Of a DNA stretch of 64,000 bases, positions 12,114 through 22,711 are shown piece after piece. The stretch covers positions 62,001 to 126,000 of the forward strand of contig DYNM01000001.1 of assembly GCA_020721065.1 (NCBI GenBank), given 5' to 3'. Each line of letters opens with the position of its first letter. The stretch's first letter is position 1. A program made the position numbers and the translations under genes. Below the pieces are notes generated by a model that was not told where the DNA came from, ran no database searches, and saw nothing but the letters and a program-made list of their open reading frames with translations. This stretch comes from Thiocystis violascens (GTDB taxonomy: Bacteria; Pseudomonadota; Gammaproteobacteria; Chromatiales; Chromatiaceae).

Positions 12114-12368
12114 TTGATCCAACTGCTTTATTTTGCCCAATTGCGCGAGCAACTCGCCTGCGCCAGCGAGACATTACATCTGTCTCCTGAAATCAACACG
12201 GTGGCGGCGCTGCGCGAGCAGTTGCGCGAACGCGGCGGCGTGTGGGCGAGCGCATTTGCGCCGACTACGCTGGTATTAAGTGCGGTTAATCAAGAGCTTG
12301 CAGCAGCCGCTACGCCGATTTGTGACGGCGACGAAGTGGCATTTTTTCCGCCAGTGACGGGCGGCTAA
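12114..12368 (+). CDS. moaD: Molybdopterin synthase sulfur carrier subunit
   Basis: Ubiquitin-like small protein ending DGDEVAFFPPVTGG; TTG start. Confidence 0.92.
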   Translation: MIQLLYFAQLREQLACASETLHLSPEINTVAALREQLRERGGVWASAFAPTTLVLSAVNQELAAAATPICDGDEVAFFPPVTGG

Positions 12369-12380
12369 CTGTTTCACAGC

Positions 12381-12779
12381 TTGAATATCAATATGAATCA
12401 CTTAAAACCGCGTCCCGTCTTTTTAACGCTCTGGCAGATTCAACTGCCGCTGCCGGGTGTCGTCTCAATTCTGCACCGTCTCAGCGGAGTGGTGATGGTG
12501 CTGGCGCTGCCGGTCGTCGCAATTGTGGTTGAGCAGGTGCTGGCCTCGCCGGTCGGATTCGCAGCGACGGCGGCATTTCTGACCAGTTGGACGGGCAAGC
12601 TGGCGCTGCTGCTGATGCTGTGGAGCCTGAGCCATCATCTGTTCGCGGGGCTGCGTCATATTTTGCTGGATGTGGACATCGGGCTGGAGCGAGACCGCGC
12701 CCGTCGTAGCGCCCAAATCGTGCTCATCGCTGCGCCAATTCTCACCGTCGCGCTGGTCGCGGCTGGACTCAGCGCATGA
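12381..12779 (+). CDS. sdhC: Succinate dehydrogenase cytochrome b556 subunit
   Basis: RPVFLTLWQIQLPLPGVVSILHRLSGVVM; SHHLFAGLRHILLD haem-ligand region. Confidence 0.93.
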   Translation: MNINMNHLKPRPVFLTLWQIQLPLPGVVSILHRLSGVVMVLALPVVAIVVEQVLASPVGFAATAAFLTSWTGKLALLLMLWSLSHHLFAGLRHILLDVDIGLERDRARRSAQIVLIAAPILTVALVAAGLSA

Positions 12780-13120
12780 GCCGCCACGCTTCCGGTCTCA
12801 TGGCGTGGCTGATCCAACGCGCCAGCGCCGTTTATCTCGCGCTGTTGATGACTTACTTGTTGATTTATTTCACTTTTTACGCGCCAGCCGATCACGCGGC
12901 GCTGGTGAGCTGGATCACACAACCGCTGGTCAACGGCGGATTGCTGCTGGGAATTCCACTGCTGTTGATTCACGCTTGGGTCGGCATCCGCGACGTGTTG
13001 ATTGACTATGTCCACCAGCTTGCGGCGCGTCTCAGCTTATTGATGTTATTCGCTTTTCTATTCATCGCTACCGGACTTTGGTTGTTCAAAGCGATCATCA
13101 CCGCCGGACTCCAGCCATGA
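12776..13120 (+). CDS. sdhD: Succinate dehydrogenase membrane anchor subunit
   Basis: [15 protein letters not shown]...[15 protein letters not shown]; overlaps sdhC and sdhA. Confidence 0.9.
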   Translation: MSRHASGLMAWLIQRASAVYLALLMTYLLIYFTFYAPADHAALVSWITQPLVNGGLLLGIPLLLIHAWVGIRDVLIDYVHQLAARLSLLMLFAFLFIATGLWLFKAIITAGLQP

Positions 13121-14877
13121 CTGTTCCTACTCGTCATTTTGATGCGCTCATCATCGGCGCAGGCGGCGCGGGGCTGAATGCTGCGCTGCAACTGGCCAGC
13201 GCCGAGCTGCGCGTTGCCGTTGTCTCCAAAGTGTTCCCGACGCGCTCGCACACCGTCGCCGCGCAGGGTGGCGTCAATGCGGCGCTCGCCAATGTGATGC
13301 CCGATTCGTGGCATTGGCACATGTTCGACACCGTGAAAGGTTCGGATTATCTCGGCGATCAGGACGCGATTGAGTTCATGTGCCGCGAGGCGATTCCGAC
13401 CGTGTACGAGTTGGAACATGCTGGAGTGCCGTTTTCGCGGCTGGCGGATGGCAAAATTTATCAACGTCCGTTTGGTGGGCAAAGTCAGCATTTTGGCGGT
13501 GAGCAGGCGGCGCGGACGTGCGCGGCAGCGGATCGCACGGGACACGCGATTTTGCACACGCTGTATCAGCAAAACATCCGCGCTCGCACCCATTTTTTTG
13601 ATGAGTTTTTCGCGCTCGATCTGGTGCGCGATGCTGACGATGTGATCTGCGGGGCGCTGGCGCTGGAAATTGAAAGCGGGCAGCCACTGTTGATTGAAGC
13701 CAAAGCGATTTTGCTGGCGACAGGCGGCTGGGGGCAGGTGTTCCGCACGACGTCAAATGCGCACATCAACACCGGCGACGGTGCGGCGATGGCGCTGCGA
13801 GCGGGCATTCCTTTGATGGATATGGAGTTTTTCCAATTTCATCCGACCGGAATTGCCGGTAAAGGGATGTTAATCAGCGAGGGCACACGCGGCGAGGGCG
13901 GCTATCTCATCAATAAAGACGGCGAGCGGTTTATGGAACGCTACGCGCCGCGAGCCAAGGATTTAGCCAGCCGCGACGTGGTGGCTCGCGCCATCATCAC
14001 CGAGGTCAAAGCGGGGCGCGGCTGCGGAGCGCATGGCGATCATGTGTTGCTCAAATTGGATCATTTGGACGAGGCGCTGATTGCCAAACGGCTGCCGGGG
14101 ATTCGGGAATCGAGCAAAATTTTCGCCGGTGTTGATCCGGCAGTTGCGCCGATTCCGGTATTTCCCACTGCGCATTACGCGATGGGCGGCATCCCGACGG
14201 ATCGTTTTGGGCGGGTGATTGTGCCTGCCGGACGCGGTGAGGAAGTGGTGACGGGGCTGTATGCGGCGGGTGAATGCGCTTGCGCTTCGGTACACGGCGC
14301 GAATCGGCTGGGCGGCAATTCGCTGCTCGACATTCTCGTGTTTGGGCGGCTGGCTGGGAAAGATATCATTGATTTTGTAAAAGAAAATCCATATCAGCGC
14401 CCGACTGCGGCAGCCAGTTTGGAAACGGCGCTGGCGCGATTGACACGTTGGGATCAGCGCGGCGCGGGAATTGCGGTGGCGACATTGCGAGCAGAATTCC
14501 GCAAATGTATGGAAGATCACGCGGGCGTATTTCGCACTGAAGATGTGATGACAGAAGGCTATAACAAGCTGTGTGCATTGCGCGAGCAATTAGCAAACGT
14601 GCGATTAAGCGACCATTCCAAAGTATTCAATACGGCGCGAATTGAAGCGTTGGAATTAGTGAACATGATAGATGTCGGAATGGCAATTGCGGTATCGGCA
14701 TTAAAACGTCGTGAAAGTCGCGGAGCGCATTCTCGTCCAGATTATCCAGAGCGCGATGATCAGAATTGGTTAAAGCACAGTTTATATTATCAAGATGGCG
14801 ACCGGATGGATTATAAACCCGTGCGCACCAAGCCATTAACTGTTGATTCTTTTCCGCCGCAAGCGCGGGTGTATTGA
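13117..14877 (+). CDS. sdhA: Succinate dehydrogenase flavoprotein subunit
   Basis: [16 protein letters not shown]; flavinylation motif [53 protein letters not shown]. Confidence 0.97.
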   Translation: MTVPTRHFDALIIGAGGAGLNAALQLASAELRVAVVSKVFPTRSHTVAAQGGVNAALANVMPDSWHWHMFDTVKGSDYLGDQDAIEFMCREAIPTVYELEHAGVPFSRLADGKIYQRPFGGQSQHFGGEQAARTCAAADRTGHAILHTLYQQNIRARTHFFDEFFALDLVRDADDVICGALALEIESGQPLLIEAKAILLATGGWGQVFRTTSNAHINTGDGAAMALRAGIPLMDMEFFQFHPTGIAGKGMLISEGTRGEGGYLINKDGERFMERYAPRAKDLASRDVVARAIITEVKAGRGCGAHGDHVLLKLDHLDEALIAKRLPGIRESSKIFAGVDPAVAPIPVFPTAHYAMGGIPTDRFGRVIVPAGRGEEVVTGLYAAGECACASVHGANRLGGNSLLDILVFGRLAGKDIIDFVKENPYQRPTAAASLETALARLTRWDQRGAGIAVATLRAEFRKCMEDHAGVFRTEDVMTEGYNKLCALREQLANVRLSDHSKVFNTARIEALELVNMIDVGMAIAVSALKRRESRGAHSRPDYPERDDQNWLKHSLYYQDGDRMDYKPVRTKPLTVDSFPPQARVY

Positions 14878-14898
14878 GTAAAACTTCATTTAAATCTG

Positions 14899-14931
14899 CG
14901 CCCGCTGTGTGACATCAAGCGGGCGTTTTTT
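14899..14931 (+). terminator. Rho-independent terminator after sdhA
   Basis: CGCCCGCT-gtgtgacatca-AGCGGGCG followed by TTTTTT. Confidence 0.85.
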
Positions 14932-14937
14932 ATGTAT

Positions 14938-15426
14938 TTAAATCCGCATAATGCCGCGTTCCATCTCACCTTTAATGATTTCACCAGCTTGCTCAGGAGT
15001 GGCATCTTCAACTGCCAGCCAATGAATATAAACCGCTTCCGGTTCCATTTCTAAGGTAATGGTGCCGGGCGTTAAGGTGATGCTATTAGCCAGAATTAAC
15101 CGCTGATATGGCGTAGTTAATTGCGTGGGAACCCGCACGATACCGGGGTTAATTGGCAATTTAGGATTAAGAACCCGCATTGCCACATCAACGTTAGCCA
15201 GCACCAACGCTTTCAAAAAGATCGGAAAATACGCCAACAAACCCAATACACTCCATTGCCGCGTGGTGGTTTCTGCCGGAATGGTCAACCACATGATGAC
15301 GGCAGTGATAACGAGACCAGCGAGGATTTCTTGGTAGTGAAAAGAATTGGTTAATCCCAACCACACCACGAATAAAACCGCGCCCCACTGCATTTGATTA
15401 ACGCTAATACGCGGCATAATTAACAA
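14938..15426 (-). CDS. Na+/H+ antiporter subunit E-like (MnhE/MrpE family)
   Basis: MrpE-like pattern: IFLKALVLANVDVAMRVLNPKLPINPGIVRVPTQLTTPYQRLILANSITLTPGTITLEME. Confidence 0.85.
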   Translation of the reverse strand: MLIMPRISVNQMQWGAVLFVVWLGLTNSFHYQEILAGLVITAVIMWLTIPAETTTRQWSVLGLLAYFPIFLKALVLANVDVAMRVLNPKLPINPGIVRVPTQLTTPYQRLILANSITLTPGTITLEMEPEAVYIHWLAVEDATPEQAGEIIKGEMERGIMRI

Positions 15427-15812
15427 TCCTTGGGCATGTATAAAAAGCTATTAGCATCCGCACTGGCGTAGCTGTATTCACTGTCAAGCCGCAAAGAATC
15501 TGGACCGCAAACATCGGTACATAAACCACACCAACAGCAGCGCCCGTAATCAATACGAGGCACCAAACCGCTGGCGTTTTTAGGATTGATTTTACCTACA
15601 GCTTCGACCATATCAATGGCCTCATTCATACAAATATCTTGGCAATTGCCACATCCAACACACAGACTCAAACTATTCAAATGAAATCCGCGATAACCAA
15701 TAACATCTTGGCGTTTTTCTAATGGATAATTCAAAGTATGCGGTTGTTTTACCGTAAATTTAAGCGCACCAAAGGGCTGAATGAGCCCCTTAATATCAAG
15801 AGTCCAAGCCAT
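15420..15812 (-). CDS. 2[4Fe-4S] ferredoxin-type protein (NuoI/hydrogenase-ferredoxin-like)
   Basis: CVGCGNCQDIC and CCWCGLCTDVC cluster motifs; GIKGLIQPFGALKFTVKQPHTL-type N-terminus. Confidence 0.85.
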   Translation of the reverse strand: MAWTLDIKGLIQPFGALKFTVKQPHTLNYPLEKRQDVIGYRGFHLNSLSLCVGCGNCQDICMNEAIDMVEAVGKINPKNASGLVPRIDYGRCCWCGLCTDVCGPDSLRLDSEYSYASADANSFLYMPKDC

Positions 15813-15919
15813 GAGAATCACCTTGCAATTGCGGTGGAGATCGGTTGCCTAGCAGCGCGTCAATTAGATTTTAGCGCTGCTTACTTCAGATTGGTTATTG
15901 AATGTAAATGCGGGGAGGT

Positions 15920-15948
15920 GGCGACTGATAGTTATGTGATCAGTCGCC
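15920..15948 (-). other. Perfect hairpin between nuoN and the ferredoxin gene
   Basis: GGCGACTGAT-agttatgtg-ATCAGTCGCC, 10-bp stem, no T-tract. Confidence 0.6.
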
Positions 15949-15960
15949 GTTAATGGCAGC

Positions 15961-17400
15961 TTAAATAAAAGCGGATTGGCAGAGGGATAATAATGCGGTT
16001 GGAAATAGCCCCAGCATTAAAAGAATTAAACCGTTAAATGTCATTGCAACCCGCACACCACCAGTAGTAACAAGTGCTGGTGCATTCAACACGGCGCGAT
16101 CAAAGTAAATAAACTTAATCACGCGCAAATAATAAAATGCACCAATCACCGAGAAGAATACTGCCACTAATGCCAACCACAAAAGATCAATACGGATGAC
16201 AGCTTCTAAGACTAACAACTTCGCCATAAAACCAACGGTCGGCGGCACTCCAGCCATAGAAAACATAATGATCGTCATCATTGCCGCATACCAAGCATCA
16301 CGATCATTTAATCCTTTCAAATCTTCGAGCGTTTCAGCATCGAAACCTTTACGGCTTAAAATCAACAAAATACCAAAGGCACCAGCCGCCATGAGCGCAT
16401 AAACAATCGCGTAAAACATCGCCGACGCATATCCTTGCGTTGACCCAGCTAATAGACCTAGAAAAATAAAACCAACATGTGAAATTGTCGAATACGCCAA
16501 CATCCGTTTGATGTTCGATTGCGCAATTGCCACTAAATTGCCAAGTCCCATAGAGAGAACAGCTAAAATCAGCAGCATTCCTTGCCAATCCGCGTGTAAT
16601 TCCTGCAATCCATCAACCAGCATCCGCGTCGCTAAAGCAAAAGCCGCTATTTTTGGTGCGCTACCTAGAATTAAAACTGCCGGCGTTGGTGCGCCTTCAT
16701 AAATATCGGGTACCCACATGTGAAATGGCACAGCGCCAAACTTAAAGCCAATACCAATCACTAAAAAGACGATACCAAATACCAATACTTCGTTCGCCAT
16801 TCCTTCCTCAGATACTGCTTGGGCAACCGCACCAAACTCAACGCTGCCGGTAGCTCCATACAGCATAGAAATTCCATATAGCAACATGCCAGAACCTAGC
16901 GCACCTAATACAAAGTATTTCATTGCCGCTTCAGCGCCTTTCTTCGACTCACGATCAAAAGCAACTAACGCATACAAAGAAAGGGCTTGCAGTTCAAGAC
17001 CAAGATAAACCGTCAAGAAACTATTTGCCGATACCATAACCAACATGCCGAGAACTGCAAATAGTCCTAAAACGTAAAACTCACCCACCAACATATCCCT
17101 GTCTTTTAGCCAAGGACGGGCGTAAATAAACCCCAACACGCTAACAACGAGAATAGCGCCTTTTAATAAATCACTGATGCCGTCTTGAATGAGATTACCA
17201 TCAAAGAAAATTTGACGTTCACCACCACCAACAGCGCCAGTAAGCGCAATTGCGATGATGAGACCAACTAAAGTCAGCGTGTGATTGACATCTTTGTTTT
17301 TATCTTGCAAATAAAGATCAACCACAAGCACTAAACAAGCTGTGATTAAAACAGCGATCTCCGGCAAAATGGCGATCAGATTAGCGACATCAAATTGCAT
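15961..17400 (-). CDS. nuoN: NADH-quinone oxidoreductase subunit N
   Basis: Antiporter-like subunit; YSTISHVGFIFLGLLAG; position at end of nuo operon. Confidence 0.95.
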   Translation of the reverse strand: MQFDVANLIAILPEIAVLITACLVLVVDLYLQDKNKDVNHTLTLVGLIIAIALTGAVGGGERQIFFDGNLIQDGISDLLKGAILVVSVLGFIYARPWLKDRDMLVGEFYVLGLFAVLGMLVMVSANSFLTVYLGLELQALSLYALVAFDRESKKGAEAAMKYFVLGALGSGMLLYGISMLYGATGSVEFGAVAQAVSEEGMANEVLVFGIVFLVIGIGFKFGAVPFHMWVPDIYEGAPTPAVLILGSAPKIAAFALATRMLVDGLQELHADWQGMLLILAVLSMGLGNLVAIAQSNIKRMLAYSTISHVGFIFLGLLAGSTQGYASAMFYAIVYALMAAGAFGILLILSRKGFDAETLEDLKGLNDRDAWYAAMMTIIMFSMAGVPPTVGFMAKLLVLEAVIRIDLLWLALVAVFFSVIGAFYYLRVIKFIYFDRAVLNAPALVTTGGVRVAMTFNGLILLMLGLFPTALLSLCQSAFI

Positions 17401-17462
17401 GTGGTTTATCCAAAGTTCTGAGACATCGGGCGATTCTGAGAAACCAACAACTGAACTTAATC

Positions 17463-18029
17463 TCAGTGATGCGGTGTGTATGGCAGTGAAGAGTGATGGA
17501 GGTTAATCAGTAATTTACCATTGCCATCTTTTACATAACCAAAAGTAAACTCAACTTTCGTTTCTTTACCAGTTTTAGCGTCGGTGAAATAATAATTTCC
17601 CATTGCCGTCGCTGAATGTGTGTTGACGTCGATTCCTGCATTTTCAAACCTTACCTTACTCCAAGGTTGAATTGCAAAACCGTGATCTTCATGTATGTTT
17701 CCGGTTACAAAATACGAAATAGCATCCGTTTTATTCAAGCGAAACTGCCGTTCAGCAGCTTTTGTAGGCTTAAATAAAACAGTGCCTTCATCGTAAGCGT
17801 AAAGGTTATCGACAACTTGTGCAGCCAACGCTTTATAATTTTTTCTTTTTGTATATGCGTTGCCAATTGCGACAATGGCTTCCGCCCACTCTTTTTGAGC
17901 ATGGACAACATCATCTTCAGAAATGCCGGTGACAATGCACTGCGCACTCTGATATGTTTTCAGTGTTGGTGCCGAGCAACCAAGTACTGCTGGAAACACC
18001 AACAATAAAAGAAGTAACTTCTTTGCCAT
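17463..18029 (-). CDS. Predicted lipoprotein with SnoaL/CaMKII association-domain-like fold
   Basis: Lipobox LGCS; AYDEGTVLFKPTKAAERQFRLNKTDAISYFVTG...EDHGFAIQPWSKVRFENAGI...AMGNYYFTDAKTGKETKVEFTFGYVKDGNGKLLINLHHSSLPY. Confidence 0.75.
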   Translation of the reverse strand: MAKKLLLLLLVFPAVLGCSAPTLKTYQSAQCIVTGISEDDVVHAQKEWAEAIVAIGNAYTKRKNYKALAAQVVDNLYAYDEGTVLFKPTKAAERQFRLNKTDAISYFVTGNIHEDHGFAIQPWSKVRFENAGIDVNTHSATAMGNYYFTDAKTGKETKVEFTFGYVKDGNGKLLINLHHSSLPYTPHH

Positions 18030-18113
18030 TATATTACTTCCTTTGCAAAGATGGATTTAAACCAACCGTTATACGCAACTTCGGTCAATAACAAGCTAAA
18101 TGCAACTTAACGC

Positions 18114-19691
18114 TTAGTCATTTGGAATGGCTACGATTGGCTCAGAATGCGTCAACACACAATCGGAACGTTCAGAACTAGGCAACTTGCAAGTGGTGAC
18201 TTGCACTACTAGGTTCTCAACTGTCGTGTGCATCACGTTGACTAAAGGTGCTGGCCAAATACCAAGCGCGAGTACTGCAACTGCTAAAACCGCAAGATTA
18301 AACGTTTCGCGCTGGTCAATATCTTTTAATGCTGCAACCTTGTCATTCTTTACTTCACCAAAAATGACACGTTTAACCATCCATAAGGTGAACGCGGCTG
18401 CCAAAATTAACGTCATTGCTGCAAGCACTGCCCACCAAAAATCGGCGCGGAATGTTGCCAAGATAACCATGAATTCACCAACAAATCCTGATGTGCCCGG
18501 TAGTCCTGCATTCGCCATTGCAAAGAAAACTACAAAAGCGCCATACCAAGGCATGGTATTGATTACCCCGCCGTAATCTGCAATTTCCCGCGAATGGACT
18601 CGGTCGTAAAGCACACCAACACAAAGAAAGAGCGCTCCAGAAATAAAACCATGTGAAATCATCTGCACCATGCCGCCTTCAATGCCCATGATAGAACCAG
18701 AAGATAGTGCTGGATTTTGTGCAATGGTGAATACGATGAAAAAGCCGAGCGTTACAAATCCCATGTGCGCAATAGAAGAATAGGCAATCAGCTTTTTCAT
18801 ATCTTGCTGGACAAGTGCAACAAACCCGATGTAAAGAATAGCAATCAGTGATAACGCAACAATTAACCAAGTGAGTGAAGCACTCGCATCTGGTGTGATT
18901 GGCATGGAAAAGCGTAAAAATCCATAGCCACCAATTTTAAGCATGATCGCCGCTAAAATAACTGAACCACCGGTTGGCGCTTCCACATGCGCATCTGGCA
19001 ACCAAGTATGTACCGGAAACATCGGCACCTTTACTGCAAAAGCAAGCAAAAAAGCTAAAAAGATGAGTGTTTGAGCAGTGATACCTAACTGCATTTCTTG
19101 AAAATCTAAAATACTAAAACTGCCAGATTGGAAATACATATAAATCAAGGCGACCAGCATAAACACCGAGCCAAGAAAGGTGTACAGAAAAAACTTAATA
19201 GTCGCATAAACGCGATTGGGACCGCCCCAAACGCCGATGATGATAAACATCGGAATCAACATCGCTTCCCAAAATACATAAAACAAAATGCCATCCAAGG
19301 CTGAAAAGACACCAACCATGATGCCATTCATAATCAGGAACGCAGCCATGTATTGCGCAGGCTTATATGTAATGACTTCCCAACCAGCAACAATTACAAA
19401 AATTGTGATAAACGTTGTCAAAACAATCAGCGGCATTGAAATTCCGTCAACACCTAAATAATACTCAACGTTAAATGTTGGTATCCACGCAGATCGTTCA
19501 ACAAATTGCATCTGTGCCGTGTTGGAATCAAATCCAATCCACAAGCCAATACTTAATAAAAACGTGATCGCTGCAAAGAAGAGCGCAGTCCATTTAGAAA
19601 TGCTAGGAGACTTTTCGCCACTCGCCAAAACGACGATACCACCAACAATAGGCAGCCAAATAACTAACGTCAGCAAGGGAAATTCATTCAT
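18114..19691 (-). CDS. nuoM: NADH-quinone oxidoreductase subunit M
   Basis: FYVFWEAMLIPMFIIIGVWGG; PVHTWLPDAHVEAPTGGSVILA. Confidence 0.96.
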   Translation of the reverse strand: MNEFPLLTLVIWLPIVGGIVVLASGEKSPSISKWTALFFAAITFLLSIGLWIGFDSNTAQMQFVERSAWIPTFNVEYYLGVDGISMPLIVLTTFITIFVIVAGWEVITYKPAQYMAAFLIMNGIMVGVFSALDGILFYVFWEAMLIPMFIIIGVWGGPNRVYATIKFFLYTFLGSVFMLVALIYMYFQSGSFSILDFQEMQLGITAQTLIFLAFLLAFAVKVPMFPVHTWLPDAHVEAPTGGSVILAAIMLKIGGYGFLRFSMPITPDASASLTWLIVALSLIAILYIGFVALVQQDMKKLIAYSSIAHMGFVTLGFFIVFTIAQNPALSSGSIMGIEGGMVQMISHGFISGALFLCVGVLYDRVHSREIADYGGVINTMPWYGAFVVFFAMANAGLPGTSGFVGEFMVILATFRADFWWAVLAAMTLILAAAFTLWMVKRVIFGEVKNDKVAALKDIDQRETFNLAVLAVAVLALGIWPAPLVNVMHTTVENLVVQVTTCKLPSSERSDCVLTHSEPIVAIPND

Positions 19692-19710
19692 TGCATGTGG
19701 TCTCAGCGCG

Positions 19711-21717
19711 TCAAAACATCACGAAGAATGTCAAAAGGCTGATTAGCCCGACGATCATCGCAATAGCATAATCATAGAGATAGCCAGTTTGCAGGTGACG
19801 TGCCCATTGCGCCATGTGCGCTACACGCCCTGCCGAACCATTGACGATCATCCCGTCAATAAGCGTTCGATCACCTGTCAACCACAGCATCCGTCCTAGG
19901 TCACGGCTACCACCAGCAAGAACGCGCTGGTTAAAATCATCAAAGCCATATTTATCTTGCAAAAGCTGAGTAACTGGTCCACCAGCAGCTTGAATTTGAG
20001 TGTCAATATTTGGATTCCAGCGGAATAACACCCACCAAATAATGATTGCCAAACCTAAACCAGTCATTGCTAAAAAGAATGGTAAAGCGGTAATTCCATG
20101 TTGAACAAATGCCGCCTGACCATGCCAATGTTCACGCAAGTGATGCAAGGTGTCATGCTCATGAGCAACAACGATTGGATTCCAATTTCCAGAGGCAAAC
20201 CAATTATCTATTAGCAAAGGTTCCACTGCATACCATCCGATAAAAATGGATGGAATCGCTAACAATACTAACGGTAAAGTCACAACCCAAGATGTCTCGT
20301 GCAAGTGATGCTTCGTATGTTCATCCATACGTTCCTTGCCGTGAAAAACTAGGAAGTACATTCTGAAGCTATACAGTGCCGTAACTAAAACGCCCACGGT
20401 CAACAATAGCGTGGCGTAACCTGAACCAAAAATTTGGGAAGAGCCAACGGCTTCAATAATTGCATCTTTGGAGAAAAAACCAGAGAATCCGGGAAATCCA
20501 ATCAAAGCTAATGAACCGAAGAGAGCGGTTAGCCAAGTAATTGGCATATATTTACGCAGACCACCCATCTGACTAATGTCTTGCTTATGATGCAACGCAA
20601 TGATTACAGAACCTGCCGCTAAGAATAGTAACGCTTTGAAAAAAGCATGAGTCATTAAATGAAAGATGCCGGCTGCATAAGCGGAAGCACCAAGTGCAGT
20701 AACCATATACCCCAACTGTGACAGGGTTGAATATGCGACAACACGTTTAATATCGTTTTGAACGAGACCAATGAGCCCCATGAAAAAGGCTGTGCTTGAA
20801 CCAACAATTAGGATGAAACTCAACGCAGTTTCAGAAAGTTCATAAAGTGGCGACATTCGCGCCACCATAAACACACCTGCAGTAACCATAGTCGCAGCAT
20901 GAATCAACGCTGAAATTGGTGTAGGACCTTCCATTGAATCTGGTAGCCAAACATGCAACGGTACTTGAGCAGATTTTCCCATTGCACCCACGAATAACAG
21001 AATACAAATTAAGCTCATTAGCGATATGCCACCAAAGAGCGCAACTTCAGTGTTTGCTAATTCAGGTGCTCGCGCAAATACTTCTGCATAATCCATTGAG
21101 TTAAAGTACATGCCAACAGCGGCAATACCAAGAATAAACCCAAAATCACCAACGCGGTTGACTAAAAACGCTTTGAAGTTGGCAAAGATCGCAGTTTCAC
21201 GGGTTGACCAGAAACCAATTAGTAAATAAGACACTAAGCCAACAGCTTCCCAACCAAAAAACAACTGCATGAAGTTATTGGACATGACCAACATCAACAT
21301 GGAAAAAGTGAACAGTGAAATGTAGCTAAAAAAACGTTGATAGCTGTTACGACCAGTAAGGGCTCCATGTGACCAGTTATGTTCATCGTCAGCCATATAT
21401 CCGATGGTATAAATATGAACCATCAGTGAAACAAAACTGACTGTGGACATCATTAATACAGTCAACTTATCGACTAAAAAGCCAACTTCAAAGCGTATTC
21501 CATCTGACACCATCCAAGTATAAATGGTGTCATTAAAAACTGGTTGGTCATGCCAGATAAACCGTGACAACACCCACAATGAAAGCGCCGCAGAAATGCC
21601 AACGCCAACAATCGTTACTGAATGCGCACTGCGGCGCCCGATTTTACCACCAAAGAAACCGGCAGTAATGGCACCGATTAGCGGTGCGAGCACAATAGTC
21701 AGGTAGACGTTTTCCAT
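19711..21717 (-). CDS. nuoL: NADH-quinone oxidoreductase subunit L
   Basis: FFGWEAVGLVSYLLIGFW; PLHVWLPDSMEGPTPISALIHAATMVTAGVF. Confidence 0.97.
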   Translation of the reverse strand: MENVYLTIVLAPLIGAITAGFFGGKIGRRSAHSVTIVGVGISAALSLWVLSRFIWHDQPVFNDTIYTWMVSDGIRFEVGFLVDKLTVLMMSTVSFVSLMVHIYTIGYMADDEHNWSHGALTGRNSYQRFFSYISLFTFSMLMLVMSNNFMQLFFGWEAVGLVSYLLIGFWSTRETAIFANFKAFLVNRVGDFGFILGIAAVGMYFNSMDYAEVFARAPELANTEVALFGGISLMSLICILLFVGAMGKSAQVPLHVWLPDSMEGPTPISALIHAATMVTAGVFMVARMSPLYELSETALSFILIVGSSTAFFMGLIGLVQNDIKRVVAYSTLSQLGYMVTALGASAYAAGIFHLMTHAFFKALLFLAAGSVIIALHHKQDISQMGGLRKYMPITWLTALFGSLALIGFPGFSGFFSKDAIIEAVGSSQIFGSGYATLLLTVGVLVTALYSFRMYFLVFHGKERMDEHTKHHLHETSWVVTLPLVLLAIPSIFIGWYAVEPLLIDNWFASGNWNPIVVAHEHDTLHHLREHWHGQAAFVQHGITALPFFLAMTGLGLAIIIWWVLFRWNPNIDTQIQAAGGPVTQLLQDKYGFDDFNQRVLAGGSRDLGRMLWLTGDRTLIDGMIVNGSAGRVAHMAQWARHLQTGYLYDYAIAMIVGLISLLTFFVMF

Positions 21718-21773
21718 CTCTTCGTTGGCTCTTTACGCTTATTTTGTGAGGGGGATAAACAAAATTTTCTACA

Positions 21774-22079
21774 TTAACCTTTTAATGCGTCGAGGTCTTC
21801 AACGTTGATTGTTCTCCGGTTACGGAATAACACAACTAATATCGCTAACCCAATTGCAGCTTCGGCTGCTGCTACGGTAAGAATAAAGAAAACAAATACT
21901 TGACCTACCATATCATCAAGAAAGTGCGAAAAAGCTATAAAATTGACATTCACTGCCAAAAGCATCAGTTCAATGCACATTAAAAGCAGAATAACATTCT
22001 TACGGTTTAAGAAAATTCCAGCAACGGCAATGGAAAACAGCAAACCGCTGAAAACTAAGTAGTCGGAAAGTGCAATCAT
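21774..22079 (-). CDS. nuoK: NADH-quinone oxidoreductase subunit K
   Basis: [38 protein letters not shown]. Confidence 0.96.
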   Translation of the reverse strand: MIALSDYLVFSGLLFSIAVAGIFLNRKNVILLLMCIELMLLAVNVNFIAFSHFLDDMVGQVFVFFILTVAAAEAAIGLAILVVLFRNRRTINVEDLDALKG

Positions 22080-22699
22080 GCCGATTCTTCCTTTTCAAAA
22101 GGTTCTGAAGCCATTTTAACAATCCGAATTCGATCAATCCCTTTCCTAACAAGCACTTGACGTGCCGGATCAATATACTTGTTTTCAGGACGCCGCCGCA
22201 GTGTTAAACGAATTGCTGCAACAATTGCAACCAGTAAAATGACCGCAGCAATTTCAACGGGATAAAGGTAAATCGTATACAGTAAAAGTCCCAATTCTCG
22301 AGTGTTATTGAGACTGGAATCCGCAGCATCGGGTGCCGGAAACGCTGATAGGTTAAAGGTTTCTGAACCAACAACCAAAAACATCTCAATAGCCATTACC
22401 AAGGTAACAATCGCCCCTAAAGGCAAATAACGGATAAATCCGGCACGCAAAGCAGCAAGATCAATATCGAGCATCATTACAACAAACAAAAATAACACCA
22501 TTACGGCGCCAACATAAACGAGGATTAAAACGATTCCTAGAAACTCAGCTTCTAACAAAATCCACAGTGCTGCGCTTGTTACAAATGCTAATACTAAAAA
22601 AAGCACCGAATGAACAGGGTTCCGCCGCGTAATCACCATTCCAGAAGCCCAGAGAGTGATGAGCGCAAAGACGTAAAAAAGAAATTTTTCAAAGCCCAT
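22076..22699 (-). CDS. nuoJ: NADH-quinone oxidoreductase subunit J
   Basis: [53 protein letters not shown]. Confidence 0.96.
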   Translation of the reverse strand: MGFEKFLFYVFALITLWASGMVITRRNPVHSVLFLVLAFVTSAALWILLEAEFLGIVLILVYVGAVMVLFLFVVMMLDIDLAALRAGFIRYLPLGAIVTLVMAIEMFLVVGSETFNLSAFPAPDAADSSLNNTRELGLLLYTIYLYPVEIAAVILLVAIVAAIRLTLRRRPENKYIDPARQVLVRKGIDRIRIVKMASEPFEKEESA

Positions 22700-22711
22700 G
22701 ATTCATCTCGC

